A stretch of DNA of 39,108 nucleotides from Glaciecola sp. UBA1851 (GCA_002338515.1 DDIL01000014.1:1-39108), one strand, 5' to 3'. Shown: positions 7,634 to 15,347, counted from the first letter of the stretch. The notes: generated by a model from the letters alone, not told the origin. Numbers and translations are program-made.

Positions 7634-8083
7634 TCAACTCACTTTAACTATCGTAATAAGGGGTTGCTGGCTATCAGAAACATCAAAAATGAATTGGTAT
7701 TGGCTAGTTTCAGTTGGGGTAAATTGCAAATTGACTGAATCGGCAGCACAAATAAGCTTTCTCGATTTATTTAAAGTGAGTTCAGTTGCTCCAAACTCGT
7801 TTCCACAATTCAATTCCATTGACCAAGCGTTATCTGCTACTTTAAAATCATACGGTTGACCATCAGCAATTAACTCTATAGTTGCTGTATAGGTGTTTTC
7901 TGATGTTAACGTTAACTTAAAGGGCTCTCTAGCTTCCCACCAATTAAAAATACCCCTTAAATACATATTGGAGTAATCTTTATTAATTTGATCAGTGAAT
8001 ATTTTCGTACCAGAAGAGGTTGCGCAGCCCGCAAGAACCTGCAGGCTTAACAAAAGAACAATAAATTTAATATGTTTATGCAT
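7634..8083 (-). CDS. Small lipoprotein with a starch-binding/pullulanase-like E-set domain
   Basis: A 149-residue lipoprotein. The signal sequence ends in the lipobox LAGC (Cys at residue 20), so the mature protein is lipid-anchored, probably in the outer membrane. The rest is one beta-sandwich domain. The pattern MYLRGIFNWWEAREPFKL ... YTATIELIADGQPYDFKVAD resembles the immunoglobulin-like domains at the N terminus of pullulanases and other alpha-glucan enzymes, where RG.FN-type motifs are typical. No catalytic domain is present, so a carbohydrate-binding or structural role is inferred only. The start lies 21 bases downstream of the glyS stop on the same strand, and no terminator is visible between, so it may be co-transcribed with glyQS. 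Confidence 0.65.
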   Translation of the reverse strand: MHKHIKFIVLLLSLQVLAGCATSSGTKIFTDQINKDYSNMYLRGIFNWWEAREPFKLTLTSENTYTATIELIADGQPYDFKVADNAWSMELNCGNEFGATELTLNKSRKLICAADSVNLQFTPTETSQYQFIFDVSDSQQPLITIVKVS

Positions 8084-8104
8084 TAATACACCAATACAAA
8101 TATG

Positions 8105-10222
8105 CTAAATGTTTAGCAAAGAAATATCAGCAACCGCTAAAAACTGATTTCTTATGGTAGAGACTAATGCAATTCTATTTTGTTTAACAGATTCGTCGTC
8201 AGCCATTATCATTACTTCGTCAAAGAAAGTGTCCAAACTTTCCTTTAAATTTGATAATTGTGACAGTACACCTTTGTAGTCACTGTCTTTTATCTGTTGA
8301 TTAATTGAACCTTGTAATGTTTCAAACTCTTTAAACAGTGCCTGTTCAGCACTTTCAGATAACAAAGTTTTGTTAATTGCTTGCTCGTGTTGAGTGCTTA
8401 CATTGTTTTTAGACAGAATATTGGCCACTCGCTTGTTTGCATTCACTAAACTTTCAGCACTTTCTGTTGATGCAAATTCGGCAACTGCTAATACTCGTTG
8501 ATTGATATCACTTAATGAAACAGATGCATTGGATGCTAACACTGCTGAAACAATATCTGCACTTATTGCTTTTGCGTTTTCTTGTTCAAGGTTAGACGCA
8601 TCCGCATAAAAAGGTTTCAGTCGATCTATTAGAAATGATGTTACCTGGCTAGCGGTTTCTTTATTACTGAGTTTACTGCCAAATAAATCTACAACATCGT
8701 TTATAAGCTGGGTGAGTGATATGTTCAAATTGAAGGCGATAAAAATTCTTAAAACGCCAATAGCACTTCTTCTTAGTGCAAACGGGTCTTTATCACCTTT
8801 TGGTAATTTATTTATACCAAAGATGCCCACTAATGTATCAAGTTTCTCAGCTAGCGAAACAAGCATACCAGCTGTGCTTTGAGGAAGTGTATCCCCAGCA
8901 AATTTCGGTAAATACTGTTCTTTAATGGCAACAGCAACAGCCGTATTTTCGCCATCATGCAGTGCGTAGTGATAACCCATTACACCCTGAACACTTGGAA
9001 ATTCCATTACCATATTACTAACTAAGTCTGCTTTTGCTAATTTCGCAGCACGTTTAGCATCATCAACATCTTGATTGTTTGCTTGAACAGCAAGGCCAAT
9101 TAACCCAACTATTTGAGACACACGAGCTGATTTCTCCGCAACAGTGCCTAAATCTTTTTGAAAAAGTATACTTGAAAGCTTTTCTGCTTTTGATTCAAGC
9201 GGTGTTTTCTTATCTGTTTCAAAGAAAAATTTAGCATCGGATAGGCGAGGGCGAATAACCTTTTGGTTTCCATTTATAACTTGGCTAGGATCTTTGCTTT
9301 GTATATTAGAAACAAATAAGAAACTTGATGCTAAATTGCCATCGTCATCAAGTAAAGGAACGTATTTTTGATCGTCCTTCATTGTGTAAATCAATGCTTC
9401 TTTAGGTACTTGTAAGAAGGCGTCTTCAAAATCTGCTTTTAATACAACTGGCCATTCTACTAGCGATGATATTTCTTCTAACAGTGCTTGGTTATAATCA
9501 GGTGTAAGGTTTAGTTCTTTTGCCTGTACAATCAATTGTTCTTCAATCGCTTTAGCGCGTTTGACATAATTTACGATTACGTATTGATCACGTAATGATG
9601 ATTCATAGTTATCAGCGTGAGATAACGTGAAGCGATGATCGCCATGGAATCGATGCCCTGATAATTGATTTTCTGCTTTCAGGCCTAACAACTCAACATT
9701 AAGTACTTCATCACCATACATCACGCAAAGTGTGTGAACGGGACGAATAAATTCTGTTGTTGTACTTCCCCAACGCATCGCTTTTGGAATGGGTAGTTGC
9801 TTAATCGTATTTTCTAGCGCTTTTTGAAGCTGAGTATCTAAACTTTGGCCCGCTACCTGAGCTTTATGCAACAACCATTCGCCTTTATCTGTTTTTAAGC
9901 GCTCGGCTTGCGAGATATCAATCCCATTACCTCTTGCCCATCCAAGCGCTGCTTTGGTTGGGTCGCCATTTTCATCAAATGCAACAGATACAGCGGGTCC
10001 GCGTTTTTCTACTAATTTATCAGCTTGTTTTCTTACGCAGTCATTTAATGCTACCGCTAGCCTTCTAGGCGCGCCATAAGCAACATGTTCAGAAAATTCG
10101 AATCCTAATTTTTTTAACTCACTAGCTAAGCCGTCGGCAAAACTTGTTGATAATGTTTTGAGTGCTTTAGGTGGTAACTCTTCTGTTCCCAATTCTACTA
10201 AAAGCGTGTGGTTAGTGCTCAT
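8105..10222 (-). CDS. glyS: Glycyl-tRNA synthetase beta subunit
   Basis: Beta chain of the bacterial alpha2-beta2 glycyl-tRNA synthetase; it binds tRNA-Gly and is needed for charging. At 705 residues it is slightly longer than the E. coli chain (689). The N-terminal LLVELGTEELPPKAL, the APRRLAV block (about 51-57), the SGHRFHG segment (about 188) and the KGDKDPFALRRSAIGVLRI block (about 475-493) are family hallmarks. The C-terminal part is the anticodon-binding helical domain. The ATG at 10222 overlaps the glyQ stop by four bases (ATGA), giving coupled translation of the two chains. Confidence 0.97.
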   Translation of the reverse strand: MSTNHTLLVELGTEELPPKALKTLSTSFADGLASELKKLGFEFSEHVAYGAPRRLAVALNDCVRKQADKLVEKRGPAVSVAFDENGDPTKAALGWARGNGIDISQAERLKTDKGEWLLHKAQVAGQSLDTQLQKALENTIKQLPIPKAMRWGSTTTEFIRPVHTLCVMYGDEVLNVELLGLKAENQLSGHRFHGDHRFTLSHADNYESSLRDQYVIVNYVKRAKAIEEQLIVQAKELNLTPDYNQALLEEISSLVEWPVVLKADFEDAFLQVPKEALIYTMKDDQKYVPLLDDDGNLASSFLFVSNIQSKDPSQVINGNQKVIRPRLSDAKFFFETDKKTPLESKAEKLSSILFQKDLGTVAEKSARVSQIVGLIGLAVQANNQDVDDAKRAAKLAKADLVSNMVMEFPSVQGVMGYHYALHDGENTAVAVAIKEQYLPKFAGDTLPQSTAGMLVSLAEKLDTLVGIFGINKLPKGDKDPFALRRSAIGVLRIFIAFNLNISLTQLINDVVDLFGSKLSNKETASQVTSFLIDRLKPFYADASNLEQENAKAISADIVSAVLASNASVSLSDINQRVLAVAEFASTESAESLVNANKRVANILSKNNVSTQHEQAINKTLLSESAEQALFKEFETLQGSINQQIKDSDYKGVLSQLSNLKESLDTFFDEVMIMADDESVKQNRIALVSTIRNQFLAVADISLLNI

Positions 10223-11133
10223 GCGCTTTCTCCTTGATCAGTACAAAGGGGAAAGCCAATGGCTTCTCTAGAATCATAATAGGTTTGCGCACAGGCTTTC
10301 GCTAATGCTCGCACTCTTAATATATAACCTTGCCGTTCTGTAACTGAAATTGCTTGCCTAGCATCTAACAGGTTAAATGCATGAGATGCTTTCATTACTT
10401 GTTCATAAGCAGGCAAGGGAAGGCCTTCTTTAATCAATAATTCACTGGCCTTTTCAAATTCATCAAATGATTTAAACAGAAAATCTACATCGGCATGCTC
10501 AAAATTATATGCCGATTGTTCTTTTTCATTTTGTAAAAATACGTCGCCATATGTGACTGTGCCAAATGGGCCTTGAGTCCATACTAAATCGTAAATACTA
10601 TCTACGCCTTGAATATACATAGCGAGTCTTTCTAAGCCGTAAGTAATTTCACCCGTAACTGGTTTACACTCAATGCCACCCACCTGCTGAAAGTAAGTAA
10701 ACTGAGTGACTTCCATACCGTTTAACCAAACTTCCCAGCCCAAGCCCCATGCACCAAGCGTAGGAGATTCCCAGTTATCTTCAACAAATCGAATATCGTG
10801 AACTAATGGATCAAAGCCAAGCATTTCTAGCGAGCCTAAATATAGCTCTTGAATATTACTAGGAGAAGGTTTTAGCATTACTTGAAATTGATAATAATGC
10901 TGTAGCCGATTTGGGTTCTCACCATAACGACCATCAGTAGGTCGTCTACAAGGTTGAACATATGCACTGTTCATTGGTTCAGGGCCCAAAGAACGAAGAA
11001 ATGTCATAGGGTGAAAGGTACCTGCTCCTACCTCCATATCAAGCGGTTGTATAATTACGCAACCTTGTTGTGCCCAATAATCTTGTAGTGCCAATATTAA
11101 CCCTTGGAAGGTTTGTAAATCGTATTTTTGCAT
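10219..11133 (-). CDS. glyQ: Glycyl-tRNA synthetase alpha subunit
   Basis: Catalytic class II chain that forms glycyl-adenylate. At 304 residues it is nearly identical in length to the E. coli protein. Family motifs are GCVIIQPLDMEVGAGTFHP (about 25-43), RPTDGRYGENPNRLQHYYQF (about 64-83), ESPTLGAWGLGWEVW and YGLERLAMYIQG. AAGG lies just before the ATG. It is first in the glyQ-glyS operon, possibly followed by the lipoprotein. A perfect inverted repeat lies in its promoter region (see 11192-11212). Confidence 0.97.
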   Translation of the reverse strand: MQKYDLQTFQGLILALQDYWAQQGCVIIQPLDMEVGAGTFHPMTFLRSLGPEPMNSAYVQPCRRPTDGRYGENPNRLQHYYQFQVMLKPSPSNIQELYLGSLEMLGFDPLVHDIRFVEDNWESPTLGAWGLGWEVWLNGMEVTQFTYFQQVGGIECKPVTGEITYGLERLAMYIQGVDSIYDLVWTQGPFGTVTYGDVFLQNEKEQSAYNFEHADVDFLFKSFDEFEKASELLIKEGLPLPAYEQVMKASHAFNLLDARQAISVTERQGYILRVRALAKACAQTYYDSREAIGFPLCTDQGESA

Positions 11134-11191
11134 AACCCTTAAAGTCGTCGCCTTGTAATCTATTAAAACTAATTATCCATACTTAGTGTTG

Positions 11192-11214
11192 TAGTGCTAA
11201 TTCTTAGCACTATA
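11192..11214 (-). promoter_or_regulatory. Perfect inverted repeat overlapping a candidate glyQ -10 element
   Basis: TAGTGCTAA-TTC-TTAGCACTA (11192-11212) is a perfect 9-bp inverted repeat. On the minus strand its first bases are part of TATAGT (11209-11214), a plausible -10 hexamer about 75 bases before the glyQ start. It is therefore either an operator over the start site or a stem-loop at the 5' end of the mRNA. No run of T follows on either strand, so it is not a terminator. A convincing -35 at normal spacing is not seen. Confidence 0.55.
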
Positions 11215-11411
11215 AAAGAAACGAATAGTTTCTATTACAATTAGTATGTGAGATAAGTAAGGTGTAAGGAGTGAAGTTAACGCCTTAAACAAAACACCTA
11301 TCATCATTTAAAAAATGGCAGGTAGTATACCTTGAACAAGGCTAGATTGGTAAGTTTGTTGTGAGTTCAAGTGTAAAAACTTTTGTATTTAGTCAACCAT
11401 TCTGTCGTTTG

Positions 11412-11867
11412 TTATAGTTTTACCTGAAATGAACGCAGAACTTCTGCTTCCTTAAGGATATCGTTTTCAAGTTCACTCTCATACTGTTCTCGTTCTTTGT
11501 CTTGTTTACGACGAGTCGCTTTAGATTGTGCAGCTCTGGCATCGTGTGTGGGGTATTCTTTTACTAACTCAAAAAGCTTATATATGGAGGGGTAATGATC
11601 AGCATAGTTTGGAACAGGGTCGACTGGCAATGCTTCAAGCAAATTACATATTCTAATCACACCCTCTGATAAATCACATTGTTGTTGCATCATGGCAAAT
11701 GCAATAGTCTGAATACTTTGTGTGATGTTTCCAATACGTTTGTCTCGTACAGCGTTCTGTTTTTGATTTTGAGTATTGACTAGAAACAGGAGTCTGCCAG
11801 CATATATACCTAAGCCCAATATAATTAGCCCTGCAACAATAAATACTAAAACCGCTGTCATACTCAT
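11412..11867 (-). CDS. DUF2489 domain-containing membrane protein
   Basis: A 151-residue protein with one N-terminal membrane helix (about residues 5-28, VLVFIVAGLIILGLGIYAGRL) followed by a soluble, largely helical domain containing the conserved IQTIAFAMMQQQCDLSEGVIRI (about 52-73) and a charged C-terminal coil. This is DUF2489, a family of unknown function usually encoded next to yihI, as here. The gene begins eight bases after the yihI stop and is probably co-transcribed with it. Confidence 0.85.
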   Translation of the reverse strand: MSMTAVLVFIVAGLIILGLGIYAGRLLFLVNTQNQKQNAVRDKRIGNITQSIQTIAFAMMQQQCDLSEGVIRICNLLEALPVDPVPNYADHYPSIYKLFELVKEYPTHDARAAQSKATRRKQDKEREQYESELENDILKEAEVLRSFQVKL

Positions 11868-11875
11868 ATTAATAA

Positions 11876-12403
11876 TTAATCCTTAAAGTCGTCGAGCTTT
11901 ATTGCATCTAACTTGCTAAAGGGATCATCTTCGCTCTGAATTTCTGTTTCATCAGCGTAATCATCGGGATCAATTCCCATTAAATCACAAAGTTCAGCGT
12001 ATCGAGCTGTTAATTTCTCTACGTACTTTGTTTCGTCTTCTGTTAACGAGCCGCTCTCTTGTTTTTCTAACAGCATTTCAAGCTTCTTGTTACTTTCTAT
12101 TGCATCTAATTCTTGTTTAGGACTGTGATACTTTATTTTTTCCTTTTTTTCCGTCTCTTGTTTTGGCACGCCAGCTTTATACTTATCTAAATTAATCGGT
12201 GTTTTACTGCCTAATCTCGGGTCTTGATTTTGTTTTTTTGCTGTGTCAGACGAGCTTTGTTGGATGTTCTGTCTGCTACCTGGTTTGCGACCCGCTTTAG
12301 GCTTCGCTTTTGTTGGTGTGGTTGCAACTCTTGGTTTTGTTCTAGGTGTATTCACTTTCGGAATACCTATTTGACCAACCTTTCGTGATTTTTTCTTTGC
12401 CAT
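11876..12403 (-). CDS. yihI: Der GTPase-activating protein YihI
   Basis: A 175-residue, highly charged protein. The N-terminal half (about residues 1-95) is basic and probably disordered (MAKKKSRKVGQIG, KPKAGRKPGSR). The C-terminal half carries the conserved KQELDAIESNKKLEMLLEK and a helical LTEDETKYVEKL...LMGIDPDD segment, then an acidic tail. In E. coli YihI stimulates GTP hydrolysis by Der (EngA) and affects 50S ribosome maturation. Its proximity to engB, another ribosome-assembly GTPase, fits that role. DUF2489 follows eight bases downstream. Confidence 0.9.
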   Translation of the reverse strand: MAKKKSRKVGQIGIPKVNTPRTKPRVATTPTKAKPKAGRKPGSRQNIQQSSSDTAKKQNQDPRLGSKTPINLDKYKAGVPKQETEKKEKIKYHSPKQELDAIESNKKLEMLLEKQESGSLTEDETKYVEKLTARYAELCDLMGIDPDDYADETEIQSEDDPFSKLDAIKLDDFKD

Positions 12404-12584
12404 GATGTATGAATGCCTTTAAGTACAATTGTTATAACAGTAATTGCTATCACTAATATTCTAACTTAGGAAACATAGTTTTCTAAATCAAATAGTTGTT
12501 TAATCTTTATATGGTTTCTAAGCTATGTAATTCGCGTTAGTAAATGTTGAAGAAATGTATACTTGATTTTTGAAGTGAACAAAA
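12404..12584. other. Intergenic region upstream of yihI
   Basis: AT-rich stretch that must contain the yihI promoter. I see no repeat or ORF of note. The terminator of the small transcript at 12585-12744 reads towards it. Confidence 0.5.
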
Positions 12585-12615
12585 GAAAAAAGGCGATAGA
12601 TTTCTCTATCACCTT
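12585..12615 (-). terminator. Intrinsic terminator of the small transcript
   Basis: On the minus strand AAGGTGATAGA-GAAA-TCTATCGCCTT is an 11-bp stem with one G-T wobble and a GAAA tetraloop, followed by TTTTC. It is 243 bases beyond the cytochrome c4 stop and would also end any read-through from that gene. Confidence 0.88.
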
Positions 12616-12649
12616 AATTTAAATCAGTGTCTGTTGACACCTCTCCCGT

Positions 12650-12727
12650 TTAGGCATGTCCAATGCTCAACGCTAACTCTTTCTTTTTATTATTGCTTTC
12701 AAGTTTAGCCAACTTGTTTTTGGTCAT
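12650..12727 (-). CDS. Possible 25-residue basic small protein
   Basis: ATG at 12727 to TAA at 12650 encodes MTKNKLAKLESNNKKKELAL plus SIGHA, a lysine-rich, probably helical peptide. The ribosome site is poor (TAACGG just before the ATG). The case for translation rests only on its placement about 17 bases after the predicted transcript start and on the start-to-stop frame lying inside the transcript. It may be a chance frame in an sRNA. No family is recognised. Confidence 0.35.
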   Translation of the reverse strand: MTKNKLAKLESNNKKKELALSIGHA

Positions 12728-12750
12728 CCGTTACGCTTTCTTATTGTTTT

Positions 12751-12779
12751 ATAGTAGTCGCTACCAGTTGTTTTAGCAA
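12751..12779 (-). promoter_or_regulatory. Sigma-70 promoter of the small transcript
   Basis: On the minus strand TTGCTA (12774-12779) and TACTAT (12751-12756) are separated by exactly 17 bases. Confidence 0.65.
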
Positions 12780-12858
12780 GCTAGGTAAGCGAGTGATGTA
12801 GATAATACGCAAAAAAATTTTAAATACAACAACTTTTAACAATAAATTTACAAAAAAA

Positions 12859-13482
12859 CTAGTATAAACCTTCTAAGTATGCGGAAAGTATACGAATATC
12901 TTCGTCAGTTAATTTACTAGCAACGCCTCTCATCATGCCATTTAAGTCATTATTTCTATCACCTGAGCGGAACATCTTCAATTGTGATTCAGCGTAAGTG
13001 GCATGTTGACCACTAATGACAGGAAAGCCTGCTAGGTTCATGCCTTTACCGTCAGCACTGTGGCATGCTATACATGCTGTTATACCTCGGGCTGCATCAC
13101 CACCGCGATAAAGCGCTTCGCCTTGTGCTATTACGTCTTCAGGAGCAGAACCGACTTTAAGTGTTTGACTCGAAAAATATGCAGCTAAATCTTGCATATC
13201 TTCTTCTGATAACATCATCGCTTGTGCGTTCATGATTGCGTTATTTCTGCCTTCTTTACCACCAGTTTGTGAGGCGAGTTTAAACTCTTGCAACTGTTTA
13301 ACTAAATAACCTTGGTGCTGACCCGCTAATTTTGGGTTCATTGGAATAGCACTATTACCGTCAGTTCCGTGACAAGCTGCACATACTAAAGACTTTGACT
13401 TTCCGGCTTCTGCGTCGCCTTGCGCTTGAACTGACGCACTTAGGCCAAGAAAAACAGCCAAAAGCAAACAATATTTTTTCAT
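12859..13482 (-). CDS. Cytochrome c4, dihaem periplasmic electron carrier
   Basis: A 207-residue periplasmic protein with a cleavable signal peptide (MKKYCLLLAVFLGLSASVQA). Two haem c attachment sites, CAACH (about residue 35) and CIACH (about 137), sit in two homologous cytochrome domains of about 90 residues, as in cytochrome c4. Candidate methionine sixth ligands follow each site (MNAQAMM and the MMRG region). Cytochrome c4 carries electrons from the bc1 complex to terminal oxidases, often cbb3. I prefer the ATG at 13482 over a GTG six bases upstream because the GAGAG ribosome site is then correctly spaced. It is divergent from engB, as is common in this group. Confidence 0.93.
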   Translation of the reverse strand: MKKYCLLLAVFLGLSASVQAQGDAEAGKSKSLVCAACHGTDGNSAIPMNPKLAGQHQGYLVKQLQEFKLASQTGGKEGRNNAIMNAQAMMLSEEDMQDLAAYFSSQTLKVGSAPEDVIAQGEALYRGGDAARGITACIACHSADGKGMNLAGFPVISGQHATYAESQLKMFRSGDRNNDLNGMMRGVASKLTDEDIRILSAYLEGLY

Positions 13483-13652
13483 ATTCACACTCTCTAAAGA
13501 TGAGGATTAAATGATCACCATTTGTGATAACACGATATTTTACACAATTACTGACTTAAAAAAACATTTGTATGGTAATACTATGGATTTACATCAAACA
13601 AAACGGCTAAATAAGTGTAAACTTAAGGCCAAGCTAATTAAATATTCATGTT

Positions 13653-14267
13653 ATGTCATACTTCACTCTTGCTAAATTTTTAACCAGTGCCCCAGATATT
13701 TCTCATTTAGAAGCGTTTGATGGTTCTGAAATTGCTTTCGCCGGTCGCTCAAATGCAGGCAAATCTAGTGCACTTAACCGTTTAACCCGCCAAAAAAATT
13801 TGGCACGTACGAGTAAAACACCTGGTAGAACACAATTAATCAACTTATTTGAACTAGATGAGTCACGTCGATTAGTTGATTTACCCGGTTACGGTTATGC
13901 AAAAGTTCCCATTGCAATGAAGAAAAAATGGCAAAAGTCGTTGGGGGAGTATTTGCAAAAAAGGGAGTGTTTAAAAGGGTTAGTTATATTAATGGATATC
14001 CGTCATCCTTTAAAAGACCTTGATCAAGATTTGGTCTTTTGGGCAGTGAGTGCTAACTTACCTGTTTTAATCTTGCTAACAAAAGCGGATAAACTAAAGG
14101 CTGGGAAACGAAAAAATCAGTTGTTGATGGTACGAGAAGCTAGTATTGCATTTAATGGTGATGTTACCGTTCATACCTTCTCTGCTTTGAATGGTTTAGG
14201 TATCCCAGAAACTGAAAAGAAGCTATCGGAATGGCTTTCATTACCTGATAAACATAAAGACATCTAA
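13653..14267 (+). CDS. engB: Ribosome biogenesis GTP-binding protein EngB (YihA/YsxC)
   Basis: Essential GTPase of the TrmE-Era-EngA-EngB family that acts in late 50S subunit assembly. At 204 residues it contains G1 GRSNAGKSS (about residues 31-39), the G2 region TSKTPGRTQ, G3 DLPGYGYA, G4 TKAD (about 142-145) and a G5-like FSAL. It is collinear with E. coli YihA over its whole length. The ATG at 13653 has no strong ribosome site. The stop is only three bases from the start of the 199-bp repeat at 14271, so that repeat forms the 3' end of the transcript. Confidence 0.96.
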   Translation: MSYFTLAKFLTSAPDISHLEAFDGSEIAFAGRSNAGKSSALNRLTRQKNLARTSKTPGRTQLINLFELDESRRLVDLPGYGYAKVPIAMKKKWQKSLGEYLQKRECLKGLVILMDIRHPLKDLDQDLVFWAVSANLPVLILLTKADKLKAGKRKNQLLMVREASIAFNGDVTVHTFSALNGLGIPETEKKLSEWLSLPDKHKDI

Positions 14268-14270
14268 TAT

Positions 14271-14469
14271 TGTTCAATTCGCGTTAATTGTGTTTGTTAT
14301 TAATTCGCTCATTTAGTTACATATACACGCCATTCGAAAGACGCTGTAAACCCATCCATGGGCGCTCTGCGAATTCATCCTTGAATTCGAAGCTTTCGAA
14401 TAGCGTGTATATGTGACCCACAGCTTTTAAATTTCAAATTATCAAATAACAATTAACGCGAATAGAGCC
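14271..14469. mobile_element. 199-bp MITE-like repeat, copy A
   Basis: Related over its full length to 23754-23953. The ends are inverted repeats: the right end read inward is GGCTCTATTCGCGTTAATTG, while the left end has decayed to TGTTCAATTCGCGTTAATTG. The core (about 14331-14401) has an outer stem of 22 bases (14319-14340 with 14393-14414, one mismatch). Inside it are two hairpins, CCCATCCATGGG and GAATTC-ATCCTT-GAATTC, so it could fold as a cloverleaf or cruciform. There is no coding capacity. No clear target duplication is visible. It may also act as a terminator or 3' stabiliser for engB. Confidence 0.85.
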
Positions 14470-14507
14470 ATTAACTTAGTCTCCCCTTACTAAATTTCAG
14501 ACAAAAA

Positions 14508-14538
14508 AAAGTCTCGTTAACACACAAAACGAGACTTT
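14508..14538. terminator. Stem-loop terminator, strongest on the minus strand
   Basis: AAAGTCTCGTT (14508-14518) pairs with AACGAGACTTT (14528-14538). On the minus strand the stem is followed by eight T, a strong intrinsic terminator. On the plus strand only TTTATTC follows, adequate for engB at best. No minus-strand gene lies between this stem and the 3' end of the protease gene at 15348, so the minus-strand signal suggests an unannotated small RNA in 14540-14797. Confidence 0.8.
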
Positions 14539-14797
14539 ATTCTTAGGGAGAACAACACTTTCAATAGTAAGAGCCATATCCTGCCAATTAGTTCCTTCTA
14601 ATTTGTTAAATAAATTAACATTAAAAACATAAAACAAAAATACCTTTTAGTATCAATGGGATACGTTAAATTATTTGATGTAAAAAGTTTATATTTATTT
14701 TATTTGTAATTTTATTTGTTGTGCCAGTGTCTTCTTAGGCGTGCTTAACATACATAATTCATCCCATTATGGGTAACTAATTAAAGGAAAACTTACA
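14539..14797. other. AT-rich intergenic region upstream of the YHS gene
   Basis: Contains the promoter of the YHS gene, not resolvable with confidence. On the minus strand it may be the template of a small RNA ending at the terminator 14508-14538. TTGATA with TTTATG at 17-base spacing is the best, weak, minus-strand promoter I can find. Confidence 0.35.
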
Positions 14798-15295
14798 ATG
14801 AAACTTCGCCAACTAATTAAAATTACAGCTATCGCATCTACCTTAGCGTTCAGCACTTTTACTTTTGCAGCTGATATAGATGTAAACGCTAATGCAAATG
14901 ATGTTGCGATTCAAGGTTATGACACTGTCTCTTATTTCCATAATGTGTCGCCAGTAAAAGGTAGTAACGATCATACTGCTACTTACAAAAATGCGATTTA
15001 CAAATTTTCTAGCGCTAAAAACAAAGAAATATTTGAACGTAACCCTGAACAATATGCGCCACAGTTTGGTGGGTATTGTGCATTTGGTGTAACAATGGAA
15101 AGAAAGTTTGATACCGACCCATTGGCATACAAAATTGTAAACAATAAACTTTACTTAAACTTAAATGAAAAAGTCCAGCAGCGTTGGTTAACGGATACGC
15201 AAAACTTTATTCAATCTGCTGATACGAATTGGGTGAGCATTAAAACTAAAACTGATGAGCAACTAGCCGAGCCAGAAGCGGTTAACGCTGAGTAA
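14798..15295 (+). CDS. Exported YHS domain-containing protein
   Basis: A 165-residue protein with a signal peptide (about residues 1-24, ending FTFAAD). A YHS-type domain spans about 33-100: VAIQGYDTVSYF ... YKFSSAKNKEIFERNPEQYAPQFGGYCAFGV. YHS domains are small modules often linked to copper or other metal handling, but the metal-binding cysteines of the copper-associated forms are not evident; only one Cys, in GGYCAFG, is present. The C-terminal 50 residues are a helical tail. AAAGGA lies ten bases upstream of the ATG. The gene is monocistronic, ending at a shared convergent stem-loop with the S41 protease gene. Confidence 0.85.
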   Translation: MKLRQLIKITAIASTLAFSTFTFAADIDVNANANDVAIQGYDTVSYFHNVSPVKGSNDHTATYKNAIYKFSSAKNKEIFERNPEQYAPQFGGYCAFGVTMERKFDTDPLAYKIVNNKLYLNLNEKVQQRWLTDTQNFIQSADTNWVSIKTKTDEQLAEPEAVNAE

Positions 15296-15309
15296 GTAAG
15301 GTAACAATA

Positions 15310-15337
15310 AGGCACTGCCGAATCAGCGGCAATGCCT
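15310..15337. terminator. Convergent stem-loop between the YHS and S41 protease genes
   Basis: AGGCACTGCCG (15310-15320) pairs with CGGCAATGCCT (15327-15337) with one mismatch over a 6-base loop. It sits midway between the two stop codons. The T tracts are weak on both strands (ATCATTTT on plus). Confidence 0.6.
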
Positions 15338-15347
15338 ATCATTTTGA

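Larger units (their letters stand above)
12585..12744 (-). ncRNA. Candidate small transcript (sRNA or small-protein mRNA)
   Basis: A self-contained minus-strand unit of about 160 nt lies between cytochrome c4 and yihI: a sigma-70 promoter (12751-12779), a predicted start near 12744 and a strong intrinsic terminator (12585-12615). In between lies a hairpin GTGTC-AACA-GACAC just before the terminator, an ACGGGAGAGG purine-rich stretch and a 25-codon open frame. The layout is that of an independent small RNA, or of an mRNA for a tiny protein. I do not recognise it as a known family; in particular it does not match Spot 42, CsrB or 6S. Confidence 0.6.

Noticed and set aside
11192..11212. CIRCE (HrcA) operator before glyQ
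   Set aside because: The arms are in the reverse order (GTGCTAA first, TTAGCAC second) with a 3-base spacer; CIRCE is TTAGCACTC-N9-GAGTGCTAA.
13483..13488. GTG start of cytochrome c4, two codons upstream
   Set aside because: It is only about one base from the GAGAG ribosome site; the ATG at 13482 is properly spaced and starts the signal peptide.
14508..14797. Spot 42 (spf) RNA between engB and polA
   Set aside because: Position and strand fit, but I could not align the sequence with the conserved 5' part of Spot 42, so I report only an unassigned terminator.
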